Shown here one piece after another: positions 1-10,468 of a stretch of DNA of 64,000 bases. A model generated the notes under the pieces. That model did not search any database and was not told the origin of the DNA. It saw only the letters and a list, made by a program, of their open reading frames with translations. The DNA is from Meandrina meandrites (Eukaryota > Cnidaria > Anthozoa > Scleractinia > Meandrinidae), in the NCBI GenBank assembly GCA_963693305.1, contig OY855906.1:1278501-1342500 (forward strand). Reading direction: 5' to 3'. Numbering within the stretch: the first letter of the stretch is position 1; each line of letters begins with the position of its first letter. The position numbers and the translations under genes were made by a program.

Positions 1-124
1 ATGCAAGTCTCAAGGAAATAAAGCGAAGTCAGTACCCTTACTGCCCCAAAATTGCATAGAGGTATCATCAAACTGTTTCCCCGAGGGAGTGAGGAAGGAA
101 GCGGCTCTCCAGATATCCCCTTTT

Positions 125-411
125 ATACCATGCCATAGAAAATACAGCCAATCAGAATACAGGAAAGCCATTGTATATTCGACGGTATTCAACCCAACCT
201 TCCCATCGTGCGTTGCGGTCTTATTCTCGACGAAATTTAGTCAGCGTATTTTCTATCGCATGGTATAAAATAGTTACACAACACTTTCTCGTGGTATACT
301 ATGGAATGCCCACTTGTCACTTGTATTTTCTTCGTATACACACTCGCCTAAAGGCTCGTGTGTATACCGAGAAAATACAAGTGACTCGTGGGATATTCCA
401 TAGTATACCAC
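125..411 (+). repeat. Foldback repeat, copy 1
   Basis: Two adjacent palindromes make this repeat. The first has arms at 125-145 and 246-266 (ATACCATGCCATAGAAAATA and its near-exact complement). The second is a longer hairpin at 291-411 whose arms start GTGGTATACTATGGAAT and end ATTCCATAGTATACCAC, with a loop near 350. The same composite lies at 54423-54710 in reverse-complement orientation, so this is a dispersed family and not a chance palindrome. No coding function is visible. It looks like a non-autonomous MITE or foldback element, but no target duplication was identified. Confidence 0.75.
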
Positions 412-435
412 TCGAAAGCGTTGCATAACTAGTAT

Positions 436-948
436 AAATGAAATCCTGGCCATGATCTTAAAACTTGCAAATCAATCATTGCAACATAAACCAATAGATT
501 TATCGCCTGCGTGTGCGTAGTAACTGTAATCCAGACAGAAAAGAAAAAATATGGCGGCTGATTAGTAAATGTATTTCCCTAACTGGATACATTTCTACCT
601 CGAGTTTTTCGTTTTATATTCAGTTTGCATTAATTGGATTAATTTTTTTTTTGTTTTTTTTTGTTTTCCGTGTGTGTGTGCTATTCGTTTAATCATGCTT
701 CTACATAGGCACTATGCAGTTTTAATATTTAGGTTCTTCGCATGTTTGTATTTCTTTAACTTAATTTGTAACATCAACCCGCCTAGGTTGAAACAACTGC
801 CTTTTTTCTTTTGCTCGATTGCTTTTTCGCGTCAGCCCATCAACAACAACTTCAAACTGCTTTTTATCTCATCTGTTCGTGAGCTCGCGATACTCCGTCG
901 AAAAGATCTATGTTTAATTATCTCTCCGCCTGGCTTGTGTTTGTTTAA
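436..948. other. T-rich region upstream of the LINE frame
   Basis: No gene is recognised here. An open frame at 569-973 encodes mostly F/L/I/C residues from T-rich sequence, resembles nothing known, and ends just inside the retrotransposon frame. This stretch may be the 5' UTR or leader of the retrotransposon, but the element's 5' boundary could not be placed. Confidence 0.4.
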
Positions 949-3900
949 ACCAAAAGCAAAACGAACGCTGTAAATACTGCCAATGCTTTTGATCTAAAAT
1001 GCCTGTCGCTAAATGTCAGAGGCCTCAATAAGTCGATAAAACGCCGAACCATTTTTCGTTGGCTACACAAACAAAATCATCACATCTTTTTTTTACAAGA
1101 ATCATATTGCTCCAAAGACCTTGCAACCATCTGGGAAAACGAATGGGGTGGGAAAGCTTTCTTTAGCCACGGCACAAACCATAGCAAAGGTGTCATAACA
1201 CTAATAAATCCCTCTGTGAATTTTAAAGTTGAAAAACTTATCTCAGATAAACAAGGAAGGTTCATTATTCTAAAACTGTCACTCGATGATAAAGCTATTG
1301 TTCTCGTCAACATTTACGCACCTAATGACGTTGCCCAACAAGTTACTTTTTTCCAAAAACTAAACAAACAGCTGGAGGAATTCGAACAAGATACAATCGT
1401 CATTGGTGGAGACTTTAATTGCGTGCTCACCTCAAATGACAAAAGAGGTGGAAATCCTATCGCCAAAAAATCAGCTGTCATCAAAGAAATCTATGCGCTT
1501 TGCGATGCGTACAACTTAGGTGATATATGGCGAAATCTTAACCCAGACAAGCAGAGTTTTACCTGGAGAACCAAATCGTTCAAAATTCAATGCCGTTTAG
1601 ATTACTTTTTAGTTTCTCAAGAGCTAATTCCATTCGCAAAGAAATGCGATATCGTCCACGCACCCGAATCCGATCACTCTGCTGTGTCTCTTATCCTCCA
1701 GTCTGATCACCAAAACCAAAAAAGAGGTCCTGGCTTCTGGAAATTTAACACAACCTTACTTAAGGATGAAACGTACGTATCAGCGCTTAAGATAAACATC
1801 CCAATCTTTAAAGAGAAATACAAGGAAACGCAAGATTTAGGTTTAAAATGGGACCTTATAAAAATGGAGATAAGAGGTTTCACGATTCAGTACTCTAAAC
1901 GAAAGGCAAAAAAAAATCGAGATGAAGAAAAATTATTGCACCAAAAAGTAAATAATCTTCAAACCAAAGCTGAAAACAACCCGCATGACAGAAATATCAT
2001 TCTAGAACTTCAACGTGCTAGATCGCGTCTTAAAAAAGTCATGTTGATCAAAACCAAAGGCGCAATTCTAAGAAGCAAAGTAAGATGGCACGAGCAAGGA
2101 GAACGCAACACAAAGTATTTCTACGGCTTAGAAAAACGCCATCACGACATTAAAACAGTATCAAAACTTAAAGTTGGCGAACACTCTTACATAGAAGATC
2201 AATTTAAAATACTAGAAGAAGAAAAAAAATTTTATGAGTCACTATACCGCTCAAACAATATCAACGACAAAACGTTTAAGAACTCCCCTTTCTTTAATCC
2301 AGAAAACGTAACCGCACTAACCGAAGAGGAAAGGAAAGCCTGCGAAGGATTAGTAAACGAAGAAGAATGCACAAATGCGCTCAAAGACTTCAGCAATAAC
2401 AAAACTCCAGGCACTGATGGTTTGCCAGCAGAATTCTATCGATTCTTTTGGCCCGACATCTGCTTTGATCTGCTAGCTAGTTTCAACTACGCCTTTCAAC
2501 ATGGTACGCTCTCCATAAGCCAAAGACGTGGAATAATTTCGCTTATACCCAAAAAAAACAAGGACAAAACGATTCTTGAAAACCTAAGGCCCATCTCACT
2601 CTTAAATGTCGACTACAAAATCCTCACTAAAGTCATAGCCAAAAGAATAGAAAAAGTTCTGCCAACCTTAATAAACCCAGATCAAACCGGTTATGTTAAG
2701 GGCCGCTACATTGGTGAAAATGTAAGATTAATCTACGACTTACTAGATTACACAGATAAGTTAAATAAAAAAGGCATTGCTATTTTCTTGGATTTTAAAA
2801 AAGCATTCGACTCCATTGAATGGAATTACCTACTTGATACACTTCGGTTGTTCAATTTCGGCCCTGACATCCAAAATTGGATAAAAACTTTTTATTATAA
2901 TGTTACAAGTTGTGTTCTGAATAACGGTCACGCTTCTGCTTTTTTCTCTCTACAACGGGGAGTCAGACAGGGTTGTCCATTGTCTGGCGTCCTCTTTGTC
3001 CTCGGCATAGAACTCCTCTCTAAAACCGTAAAAAGTGATCCCACGATCAAAGGTATCCAAGTCAACAAGCATGAACTAAAAATAAGTCAGTACGCCGACG
3101 ACACAACAGTATTTGTTCGTGACCTCGACTCCGTTACGAGTCTATTAAGACTGCTAAATGATTTTAACGAGTGCTCTGGTTTAGAAATAAACACCACCAA
3201 ATCCGAAGCAATGTGGTTAGGCGAATGGAAAGACAGAAGTGATGAACCTTTTGGCCTCAAGTGGCCAAAAGAACCTATCAACGCTCTCGGTGTCTTTTTT
3301 TCTTACAACCAAGCAAGCGCTGACAGATTGAACTTTGGCGAAAAAATACTTAACCTCGAGAAAACGCTAAATACTTGGAAACGGAGAAATCTAACCCTTT
3401 ATGGAAAGATTAACATAGTTAAAACACTAGGGATATCTAAATTAATTTATTCAGCTTCCGTACTGCCTGTTTCAGACCACTACATCCAAGAAATAAATAA
3501 GCTAATTTTCAACTTCATATGGGCTGGGAAGCCCCCCAAAATCAAAAGAAATACCATAATTGGAGAAAAGAAAGACGGCGGTTTAAAAATGTGCGATTTT
3601 AAAATCCAGGAAAAAGCACTCAAAATAGCTTGGGTCAATAGAATCCAAGACGATTCACAAGCCTCCTGGAAAATAATCCCTAATCAGCTCTTGCACAAAC
3701 ATGGAAACCTTGCCTTCTTAACAAAATGCAACTTCCCGACAAATATACTCGACCAGGAGGAGAAGCTTCCCACTTTCTACAAAAAAATATTAGTTTATTG
3801 GTGCGAATTCAAAAACTCAATGGAACTCGACTTCAAATCGCATCCTAAAAACGAACTATTGTGGAACAACAGGAAAATTCTCATAGAAAATAAACCTGTC

Positions 3901-4710
3901 TTTTACCACAAGTGGTATGACGCCGGCATTATCAAGATAAGCGACATATTAAACCAAAGCAACGATTTCTTGAAATGGCACGAGTTTGCAGTTAAATTCA
4001 ATTTGAATGTCCCTTTTACCAAATACTATGGCCTGGTCAACGCAATCCCAAAAGTCTGGAAAGCTGATATTAAAAACCCGGTTCTGAATGTCGAACACAA
4101 CACCTCTGTCAACACCCTTACAACCAGCTCTATTTACTCCTCTCTTTTAAAAACTGTCTTTGTTCCTCCCACTGCTGAAACCAAAATACTTCGCCACGGG
4201 TTTGCAGAAAACACTATCAGGAAAGTCTATCTCATGCCATTCGCAGTCACAAATGAAGTTAAAATAATAATGTTTCAATATAAAGTCATTCACAACGTGA
4301 TTCCAACCCGCGCCACACTCTACCGAGACGGCCTCTCAGAAAACCCCATATGCAACTTATGCAACATCGAACATCAAACTCTGCACCACCTGCTAATAAA
4401 TTGTACTATTACAGTTGAATTCTGGACCCTGTTTCAAGAATGGTGGCATCAAAAAACAGATGAAACAATAACGTTATCCACAACCCATATCCTTTACGGC
4501 TGGCATGATAGAACAAAGCATTGGCGAGTTCTAAATTACTGTCTACTAACAGCCAAATATTGTATTTTTTGCGCAAGCCTTCGCGGAGATGTCCCAGACT
4601 TTCAAAGTTTTCTACTTTCTGTTGACGGAAAACTCGAAATTCTAAAAGAGATCGCTACTGCAAAAAAAGCACTCCCGAAATATTATCGCACATGGGCTGC
4701 TTTACTTTAA
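949..4710 (+). CDS. LINE ORF2: endonuclease-reverse transcriptase
   Basis: An uninterrupted frame runs from just after a TAA at 946-948 to the TAA at 4708-4710, 1253 codons, the usual size of an L1-type ORF2. It would nick target DNA and reverse-transcribe the element RNA. The endonuclease begins near LSLNVRGLNKS (about 1009) and shows VNIYAPND, GGDFN and SDHSAV. The RT shows KTPGTDGLPAEF, GVRQGCPLSG and the catalytic YADD at 3091-3102. A C-terminal zinc knuckle (C-x2-C, then H and C) lies near 4351-4405. Oddly, no in-frame ATG occurs before about 1866, inside the frame and beyond the endonuclease. Either the start was lost, translation begins at a non-AUG codon, or ORF2 is reached by coupling or splicing from upstream. 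Identity is secure; the start is not. Confidence 0.9.
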   Translation, partial: TKSKTNAVNTANAFDLKCLSLNVRGLNKSIKRRTIFRWLHKQNHHIFFLQESYCSKDLATIWENEWGGKAFFSHGTNHSKGVITLINPSVNFKVEKLISDKQGRFIILKLSLDDKAIVLVNIYAPNDVAQQVTFFQKLNKQLEEFEQDTIVIGGDFNCVLTSNDKRGGNPIAKKSAVIKEIYALCDAYNLGDIWRNLNPDKQSFTWRTKSFKIQCRLDYFLVSQELIPFAKKCDIVHAPESDHSAVSLILQSDHQNQKRGPGFWKFNTTLLKDETYVSALKINIPIFKEKYKETQDLGLKWDLIKMEIRGFTIQYSKRKAKKNRDEEKLLHQKVNNLQTKAENNPHDRNIILELQRARSRLKKVMLIKTKGAILRSKVRWHEQGERNTKYFYGLEKRHHDIKTVSKLKVGEHSYIEDQFKILEEEKKFYESLYRSNNINDKTFKNSPFFNPENVTALTEEERKACEGLVNEEECTNALKDFSNNKTPGTDGLPAEFYRFFWPDICFDLLASFNYAFQHGTLSISQRRGIISLIPKKNKDKTILENLRPISLLNVDYKILTKVIAKRIEKVLPTLINPDQTGYVKGRYIGENVRLIYDLLDYTDKLNKKGIAIFLDFKKAFDSIEWNYLLDTLRLFNFGPDIQNWIKTFYYNVTSCVLNNGHASAFFSLQRGVRQGCPLSGVLFVLGIELLSKTVKSDPTIKGIQVNKHELKISQYADDTTVFVRDLDSVTSLLRLLNDFNECSGLEINTTKSEAMWLGEWKDRSDEPFGLKWPKEPINALGVFFSYNQASADRLNFGEKILNLEKTLNTWKRRNLTLYGKINIVKTLGISKLIYSASVLPVSDHYIQEINKLIFNFIWAGKPPKIKRNTIIGEKKDGGLKMCDFKIQEKALKIAWVNRIQDDSQASWKIIPNQLLHKHGNLAFLTKCNFPTNILDQEEKLPTFYKKILVYWCEFKNSMELDFKSHPKNELLWNNRKILIENKPVFYHKWYDAGIIKISDILNQSNDFLKWHEFAVKFNLNVPFTKYYGLVNAIPKVWKADIKNPVLNVEHNTSVNTLTTSSIYSSLLKTVFVPPTAETKILRHGFAENTIRKVYLMPFAVTNEVKIIMFQYKVIHNVIPTRATLYRDGLSENPICNLCNIEHQTLHHLLINCTITVEFWTLFQEWWHQKTDETITLSTTHILYGWHDRTKHWRVLNYCLLTAKYCIFCASLRGDVPDFQSFLLSVDGKLEILKEIATAKKALPKYYRTWAALL

Positions 4711-4936
4711 CTATTCATTTGTTGTTGCTGTTGTTTCAACCACAAGTTTATTGTACCGCGGAACGTAAATTGTTAAAATTAAAGTAAGTATTCGTAGTGT
4801 ATGTTAGTTATCATATTTGTAAGCTGTCGTAAAATTATTATTGAATTGTAAGTATCTCTTTTTTGTAAATTGTCTATGCGCCTTGTGTCTGAAATAAAAC
4901 GTGTAGCTTTAAAAAAAAAAAAAAAAAAAAAAAAAA
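949..4936 (+). mobile_element. L1/Tx1-type non-LTR retrotransposon (LINE)
   Basis: The element carries one long ORF2-type frame, a roughly 200-bp 3' UTR, an AATAAA at 4893-4898 and an A tract at 4911-4936. The domain order (AP endonuclease, reverse transcriptase, C-terminal CCHC) and the poly(A) end fit the L1/Tx1 group rather than CR1 or RTE elements. No recognisable ORF1 lies upstream. The sequence after the A tract has no obvious partner upstream, so no target-site duplication is claimed and the 5' end is uncertain. The intact frame suggests a fairly recent insertion. Confidence 0.85.
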
Positions 4937-6924
4937 TTGGAAATCAAAGTATGCTGAATCTTGCAAATAAAACACCGCTAACGAAACATAAATTGAGCGC
5001 TTTGCCAGTTGTAAGATCATGGACCTTGTCGAAATTCTCCCCTCCCCCCCCCCCCCCCCCCATCTCTTCCCTCCTCACCCCCAACCACCACCACCGGGTT
5101 TTACCCATCACTGCAGGATGGAAAGTGAAAAATCCTAGTCAATTGCCCGACCGAATCATGCTTTCACTAGGGATCGTAACGCTGCTTTGACAGAGAGTAT
5201 AAGTTCGTCTATATTCGACAACACTGTGAAGGAAAGGCGAGAAAAGCTGCAGGATGGAAGAGATTTTCAAAAAGCTTTTTTCCTCCTCTTGCGGCAAGAT
5301 GGCAGGCGAAAGAGACGGTCAATTAACAGTTATCATTTTATGAAATAGTTAGATTGTAAATCACTGCAATAGTTCAACTGCTTGTTGAAACGTCTGGAAT
5401 CGATTTGTAAAATACTTTATAAAATAGTTTCTTTTCTTGCGCTTAACTTCCACTGAAAACCTGGGCATAGGAACAGATCAGAGTATATAGTAAGGGTTAT
5501 TTTATGTAATGTTTTTAATAAATGAGCAGCAGTGTTTTATCAAGTTTAGATAAGCAGCCGAGCGTTTTAGTCTTGATTAAACACGAACTGCGAATTTATT
5601 TGACGGCTTCAAAATCTTCTGATGTAGATCAACTCATTCTTGCACTATTATTTAGATTGGGTTATTTTGGTCTAGAAATTTGGACGTAAAGTTTAGGCGT
5701 GTCTTTATCGGATACAAAGACACTCATTAACCATTAATTTCTTTTGTATTTTCTTTACGAATTATTAATGAAGTTTTGAATTCTTTTATAGCGTTATACG
5801 TAGGTATAATACACCGAAGTAGTTGGCAAGTTTCCTAGAAACGGATTAGACGGGAACTAAAAACAGTAAAATGTACATATAGTTGCAGCTCGATGCCTAG
5901 CCTGCGTCCAGCCGTCTCCTAAATAGGCGACGTCTGCCCGCAAGCTACTCGACGCCCTGCTAAATATAATAGCGAAAACGTTTTATCCTTAAAATAATGT
6001 TTAAAACAACGTTTTGTAATTTTTTAAGATAATTAAAGAAAACGTCTCCGTACGTCTGTGATGCTCGTAAATGTAGTTTACTCTGCATTGGTTCGCGAGT
6101 TGACACGCTTTTGTTGAGAAGAGGCTGGTTAAGACTTGTTTTCACGTACGAAGCAAGTACATACATTATGACCATAAGCACAAAGTGACCTATGCAGGCA
6201 CGTTGCTTTTAAAATTAAGTTATCATAATTTTTGTTTACTTGTACTTGTGCTGGCTTCATGCGTATAAACCAGCCTTTAGAAGCCTTTAGCGAGATAAAA
6301 AGAAAATCGCTCGTGCTTGCGTTATCCCGCGCTACAAGCACTAGCGACGCCAGCATAACCACGAGAGAACAGAAATAGTTTCTTCGTTCTTTATTTATGC
6401 TTGTTTTTGCGGCGTCGTTGTCTGCACGTGCTTGTTTTATTTCGCGAGGACGAGGAAGAATCGGTTGGCTTTCATCGCTTCTTACCTTTTCCCCTCGTTT
6501 TTAAAACTCCCATGAAAGGATTACGGAACTCAGATCGTTAGCTGCAGACGCGGGACATGCCCGTAACACAAAGGAATTTATGGCAATCACCATTGTTTCC
6601 CGGAGATGGGTATTTTATGGCATTTAGTTTGACAGGCTAAAATACTTAAGATTGTTTCATATTGTTTGCTGCAGTTAGATAATGCTTAACTCGTGTCAGA
6701 AAGGAAAAAAACCCGGGGGTCACCGCGCTTGTTTGGAGATAAACTCTATGAAAGACCACAGTATGTATGGAAGCTTTGTGCTTCTCATGGGGCGGGTATC
6801 AAGAAGGACTCTGTGAACGAGACAATCTCTCTTAGTTCCTTGCTCCCGGATGGGGGATAGGGCCGGCCAGAAATTAGTGTCACAGACTTGTATTTCCATG
6901 TCCTAAATGAGAAGAGAGAAGAGA
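4937..6924. other. Intergenic, no gene recognised
   Basis: This stretch holds a C tract at about 5041-5061 and AT-rich unique-looking DNA. Short open frames here have no recognisable domains or splice-consistent partners. I see no RNA gene or complete mobile element. Confidence 0.5.
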
Positions 6925-7030
6925 TACCAGTATCTGGGAGGCCATGGGTTCAATTCCCGTCGGGCACTCAGAATTTTTCTTTGTCCCACGCTCGTGACAA
7001 ATGAATATTTCATCTTCATCATTAATTCAG
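6925..7030 (+). mobile_element. 5'-truncated tRNA-derived SINE (family B)
   Basis: The region retains the 3' half of a tRNA-like head (GGGAGGCCATGGGTTCAATT, a B-box/T-arm sequence), then a tail containing ACTCAGAATTTTTCTTTGTC and CACGCTCGTGACA. The same head and tail recur at 51971-52110 and, inverted, near 29575-29690. The A-box half is missing, so it is probably transcriptionally dead. Confidence 0.65.
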
Positions 7031-7407
7031 CGATCTTCAAATTTACTATCTTCATTACATTTTATGCCATCTAGACCATGTAAGCAAACGAAATACCGAA
7101 AGAAAAGACTTTATACCATAGCAACAGAACCACTTTTTGTGAAAATGTTTAGCTCAGCAAAGCAGCTGGCATCGGCATACAACGGACTTTAAAGTTTACG
7201 CTTACCCAGAATAATCTCCCACCCGATATAGAAAACATTTCCCTTAATTTGCCTTTAATAATTGCTGGGTATCAGCACGTGGACATTGTCACGCAACGCT
7301 CCTTTCCATAGATCAGTGTGACAACCGAAACAACAGCAGCTAGAACGCCGGTCTTGAGCTTGGAAGACAGAAAAAAGAAACCCTTCGGCCCTAATGCTCC
7401 GGTAGCA

Positions 7408-8331
7408 ATGAGAAAAGCTGCTAAACTACTCTTGCTTAGCCTGTTGGTGGCTGCGGTCATTTTCCTGGTGACATTCGTCTTCCAAATCGATTCGGCATCA
7501 CTCTTGAAATCCGAACATTCGCCAACCGCAGCGGTGACTACAGTGACTTCAGTAACCACCAGTCGACCGAAGTATTATTATGTTAATCCAAATCGTACGT
7601 ACAAACACTGCAATGTTACACTCCCATGGGGTAAAATGTGCCCCAAACTATACACAGAACTTGGAGGAAGATGCGACTTAATAAAGAGAAAATTCAAGTG
7701 CCCAGACATTCGTAACGACGCACGATCAGCTATTCGACGGGCACAGCTTGTCCTGACAAGAATGTTACGCATCTTCGACCTTCTCGCTCAGAAACACAAA
7801 ATCAACTATTGGCTTTGCCGTGGGACTCTTCTCGGCGCCGCGAGACATCACGGATTTATCCCATGGGATGGGGACGCTGATATTGAAATGCCTTTAGACG
7901 ACTACGTGAGATTTTTCCAAGTTGCAGCGATGGAGTTTCCAGAAGATATTTTCTTTCAAAACACGAAAAGTGACCCTGCATTGAAACCGGATGACGCGAG
8001 TGGATTCGACAATCATAAAATAGTTGGTATATACGAAGCGACGTGGAACCCAAGACTCAGAGATAGAAACAGTTGTTACAAATACTGTATTGCTTATGGC
8101 TGTAAATGGCACGACGGCCTAATGATAGATATCTTTGTTTTACCTGATGTAGACAGTTCAGTATACCCTTTGAAGCGAATGACATTCGAAGGGTTTCCCT
8201 TCAATGTCCAGAGCAATTGGAAGGAGGTTCTGGTTTCCCAGTATGGGGAAAATTGGTTTGAATTTCCTACAGATAGATCACCAGAAGAAAATCCAGATGT
8301 ATTTAATGGTTGCGAGAAACTGAAAAACTAG
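7408..8331 (+). CDS. LicD/fukutin-like type II membrane protein
   Basis: A single open exon encodes 307 residues. I start it at the ATG at 7408 because the open frame upstream has no ATG, and because this start leaves a short basic N-terminus (MRKAAK) directly before a hydrophobic signal-anchor at about residues 7-24, as in Golgi type II transferases. An S/T-rich stem follows. The catalytic-type region has GTLLGAARHHGFIPWDGDAD, with the acidic metal-binding cluster DGDAD at residues 154-158, typical of LicD-family nucleotidyltransferase-fold proteins. These transfer phospho-alcohol groups (phosphocholine, ribitol-phosphate) to glycans. The acceptor here is unknown. Cysteines near the end may form luminal disulphides. 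A splice acceptor-like AG just upstream (7316) leaves open an upstream exon. Confidence 0.75.
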   Translation: MRKAAKLLLLSLLVAAVIFLVTFVFQIDSASLLKSEHSPTAAVTTVTSVTTSRPKYYYVNPNRTYKHCNVTLPWGKMCPKLYTELGGRCDLIKRKFKCPDIRNDARSAIRRAQLVLTRMLRIFDLLAQKHKINYWLCRGTLLGAARHHGFIPWDGDADIEMPLDDYVRFFQVAAMEFPEDIFFQNTKSDPALKPDDASGFDNHKIVGIYEATWNPRLRDRNSCYKYCIAYGCKWHDGLMIDIFVLPDVDSSVYPLKRMTFEGFPFNVQSNWKEVLVSQYGENWFEFPTDRSPEENPDVFNGCEKLKN

Positions 8332-9130
8332 TGAATGTAATGTGCTGCTTCCGTTTCGAAGCTATCAGATAATAACAATTTAAAAGTATTAAATTACGAG
8401 CGATGCGGAGATCGCAGCATCATGTGGTCATTTTATTCTTTATCGAGTTATCCTTTCGACTGAAGAACGCCTGGTCGAGATTAATTAACTCAAATGCTGA
8501 ATTTTCCAGTCTAATGAAACTATACCAAAATGACCCGCAGTATTTTTCCTTGCCCTATTTTCAAACGATTTGGTGATCGCTTTACTATTATGAAAATTCA
8601 TGGGTAAATATCGAGAAACTGTATAAACATGGCCCTGATTAAATATTTCCTTGTTGCCCTTTGTTTGTTTCCAGTCTAAAAAAATTAACATGAAAATGAG
8701 CATGTGTGCAATTAGACTAATTTCCATATTTTAATTTGGAAATAAGGTTTTTCCACTCCGTTGAGTTGCCTAAGAACAGAATTGTTTGTAGAGGTCGCTC
8801 ACACTTTTTTATGTATCTGTTACAAGTTCTTAATTTGTCTTATTTTTGGTGTGATTTGAGACGTTTTTAGAGCGATTTACACCATCGCGGTGGCCTTTTC
8901 GTCAGGTTTCGATTTCAATCGTAAAATCACGAAGGAATTGGCGGTACCATCCTCCGGGGAGACGCAGGGGCAGTTTGTGGGGGCGAGCGAGCGAAAAAAA
9001 ACATGGTGAAGGAAAAGTCAAGAACAGGGCTCCTCGTTCCGCTTTTTACTTTTCTTCACCGAGTTTTTTTTCGCCCGCTTATTAGACTTTCCCTCGATAG
9101 ATGTACTCCAGAATTTCTTATGTTCAAGCT
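8332..9130. other. Intergenic with one hairpin
   Basis: No gene is seen. An imperfect inverted repeat at about 8982-9085 pairs GCGAGCGAAAAAAAAC with GTTTTTTTTCGCCCGC. A related arrangement of GCGAGCGAAA and TTTCGCTCGC arms sits at about 49440-49530, so this is probably a small MITE family. Confidence 0.45.
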
Positions 9131-9970
9131 ACAGTGGAACCCCGCTTTACGGACACCCGCTTAATACGGACACCCCGGTATTACGGACAGTTTCGTTGGT
9201 CCTGACGAAAACCTCATACATTTTCTCTTAAATTAACCCGCTTAATAGGACACCCATTAATACGGACAATGGACACTTTTCCGTGTCCCGAGTGACAAAC
9301 TCTTATACATTGTCAACCCCGCTTTACGGACACTGTTTATCTGTGCACTGTGAATTTTCATTGTCGCGATTATTTGCTAACTTGAAGACATTGGACCCTG
9401 GTCAAATAATGACAGAATTCGAAGAGTTATACCATTTTATTACAAAGAGAAGCTTAATAGCGTGACTTCCGGTGTTTGACCCTTTCATTTTCTTTGCCTT
9501 TTGCTGCAGCTATCGCTTGTGTCGCAAGCTAAAAGCTTCCGCGCAAAGTAAAGTTACCGACTTTTTCAAATGGGTTGGTAGAGTTTAAGAACGGTTACGA
9601 CTTTCAGTTACAAAGGAAACTTTATAGAAAACGTTCTGTTGCTGTTGAAATGCGGTTTATTTCTTGTATATAGTAAAGTTGCGACATTTATTTACATTGT
9701 CAAATAATTCCACTGTTGAGTTTATTAAAGTTTAGTTCGAGTGTATGACTAGATCGTAAGGTTTTCGTAAAAACTATTAATTTTAGTCAGAGAGTTCACA
9801 GTTTGCATTTGTTACAGTTACAGTACAATTAAACAACGTTTTGTTGCCGTAAAAGCGATTGCCTCTGTCTTTGCGTCGAGAAAACATGTGCCGTGGACTT
9901 TTTTTTCTGAGACCCCGCTGTTAATACGGACAATTTGGCCTGTCCCCTTGGTGTCCGTATTAACGGGGTT
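9131..9970. mobile_element. Non-autonomous pogo/Tigger-like TIR remnant
   Basis: The left end begins TA then CAGTGGAACCCCGCTTTACG, and the motif TACGGACACC recurs through the first 200 bp. The right end is the inverted complement (GGTGTCCGTATTAACGGGG at 9951-9969). The TA followed by CAGT-type ends is characteristic of Tc1/mariner pogo-like elements. The extreme right terminus is not preserved, so the element is decayed. No transposase frame is present. Confidence 0.55.
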
Positions 9971-10468
9971 TGCGATGGCGCAAATTACTTTGAAAACGCT
10001 CCAAATCGCATAATTTTCACGCTTTGGCCAAAAAATACGTTTGAAAAATAAAAAAATACAATAAAAACGCTAAAAATAAATTTTCGCGAGTCTTAAATTT
10101 CGCGATTTTTGGAAAATCGCGAAAATTAAGTCCCGCGAAAATAAGTAACAGTAAGGAAGCTGACAGACCTCCCAACAACTTTCAGGTTTGTTATTTTAGA
10201 AAAAAAAATACAAGTTAATGCAGAAGTAACGACGAGTTCCTGGTTTGTCAAGGTCAGTGTTAGACAGTGCACAGTTCACGAAAATTTACCGACTGGTCCC
10301 GAATACTTGGCGGAAGACGGAAACGATTGCACAACGAAGATGCATATTTTCGTCATAAGTAACCGCTGTCTATATGAGAACGGCAGATTCAGTTGACGCC
10401 ATTTTTACTGCGAAAGGAACGTGGGATACATTTCGTGAAGAAAAAAACCTTTTTAAATCAAGTTCAGA
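9971..10468 (+). promoter_or_regulatory. eIF1A upstream region with TTCGCG repeat
   Basis: From 10080 to 10145 there is a dispersed-type repeat built from TTCGCGA/TCGCGAAAA inverted motifs. Nearer the gene, GACGCCATTTTT at 10394-10405 is a YY1-like motif, about 65-75 bp before the ATG and plausibly close to the transcription start. No TATA box is evident. The promoter role is inferred from position only. Confidence 0.4.

Noticed and set aside
171..428. 85-codon open frame near the window start
   Set aside because: It lies entirely within the foldback repeat and reflects the palindrome sequence.
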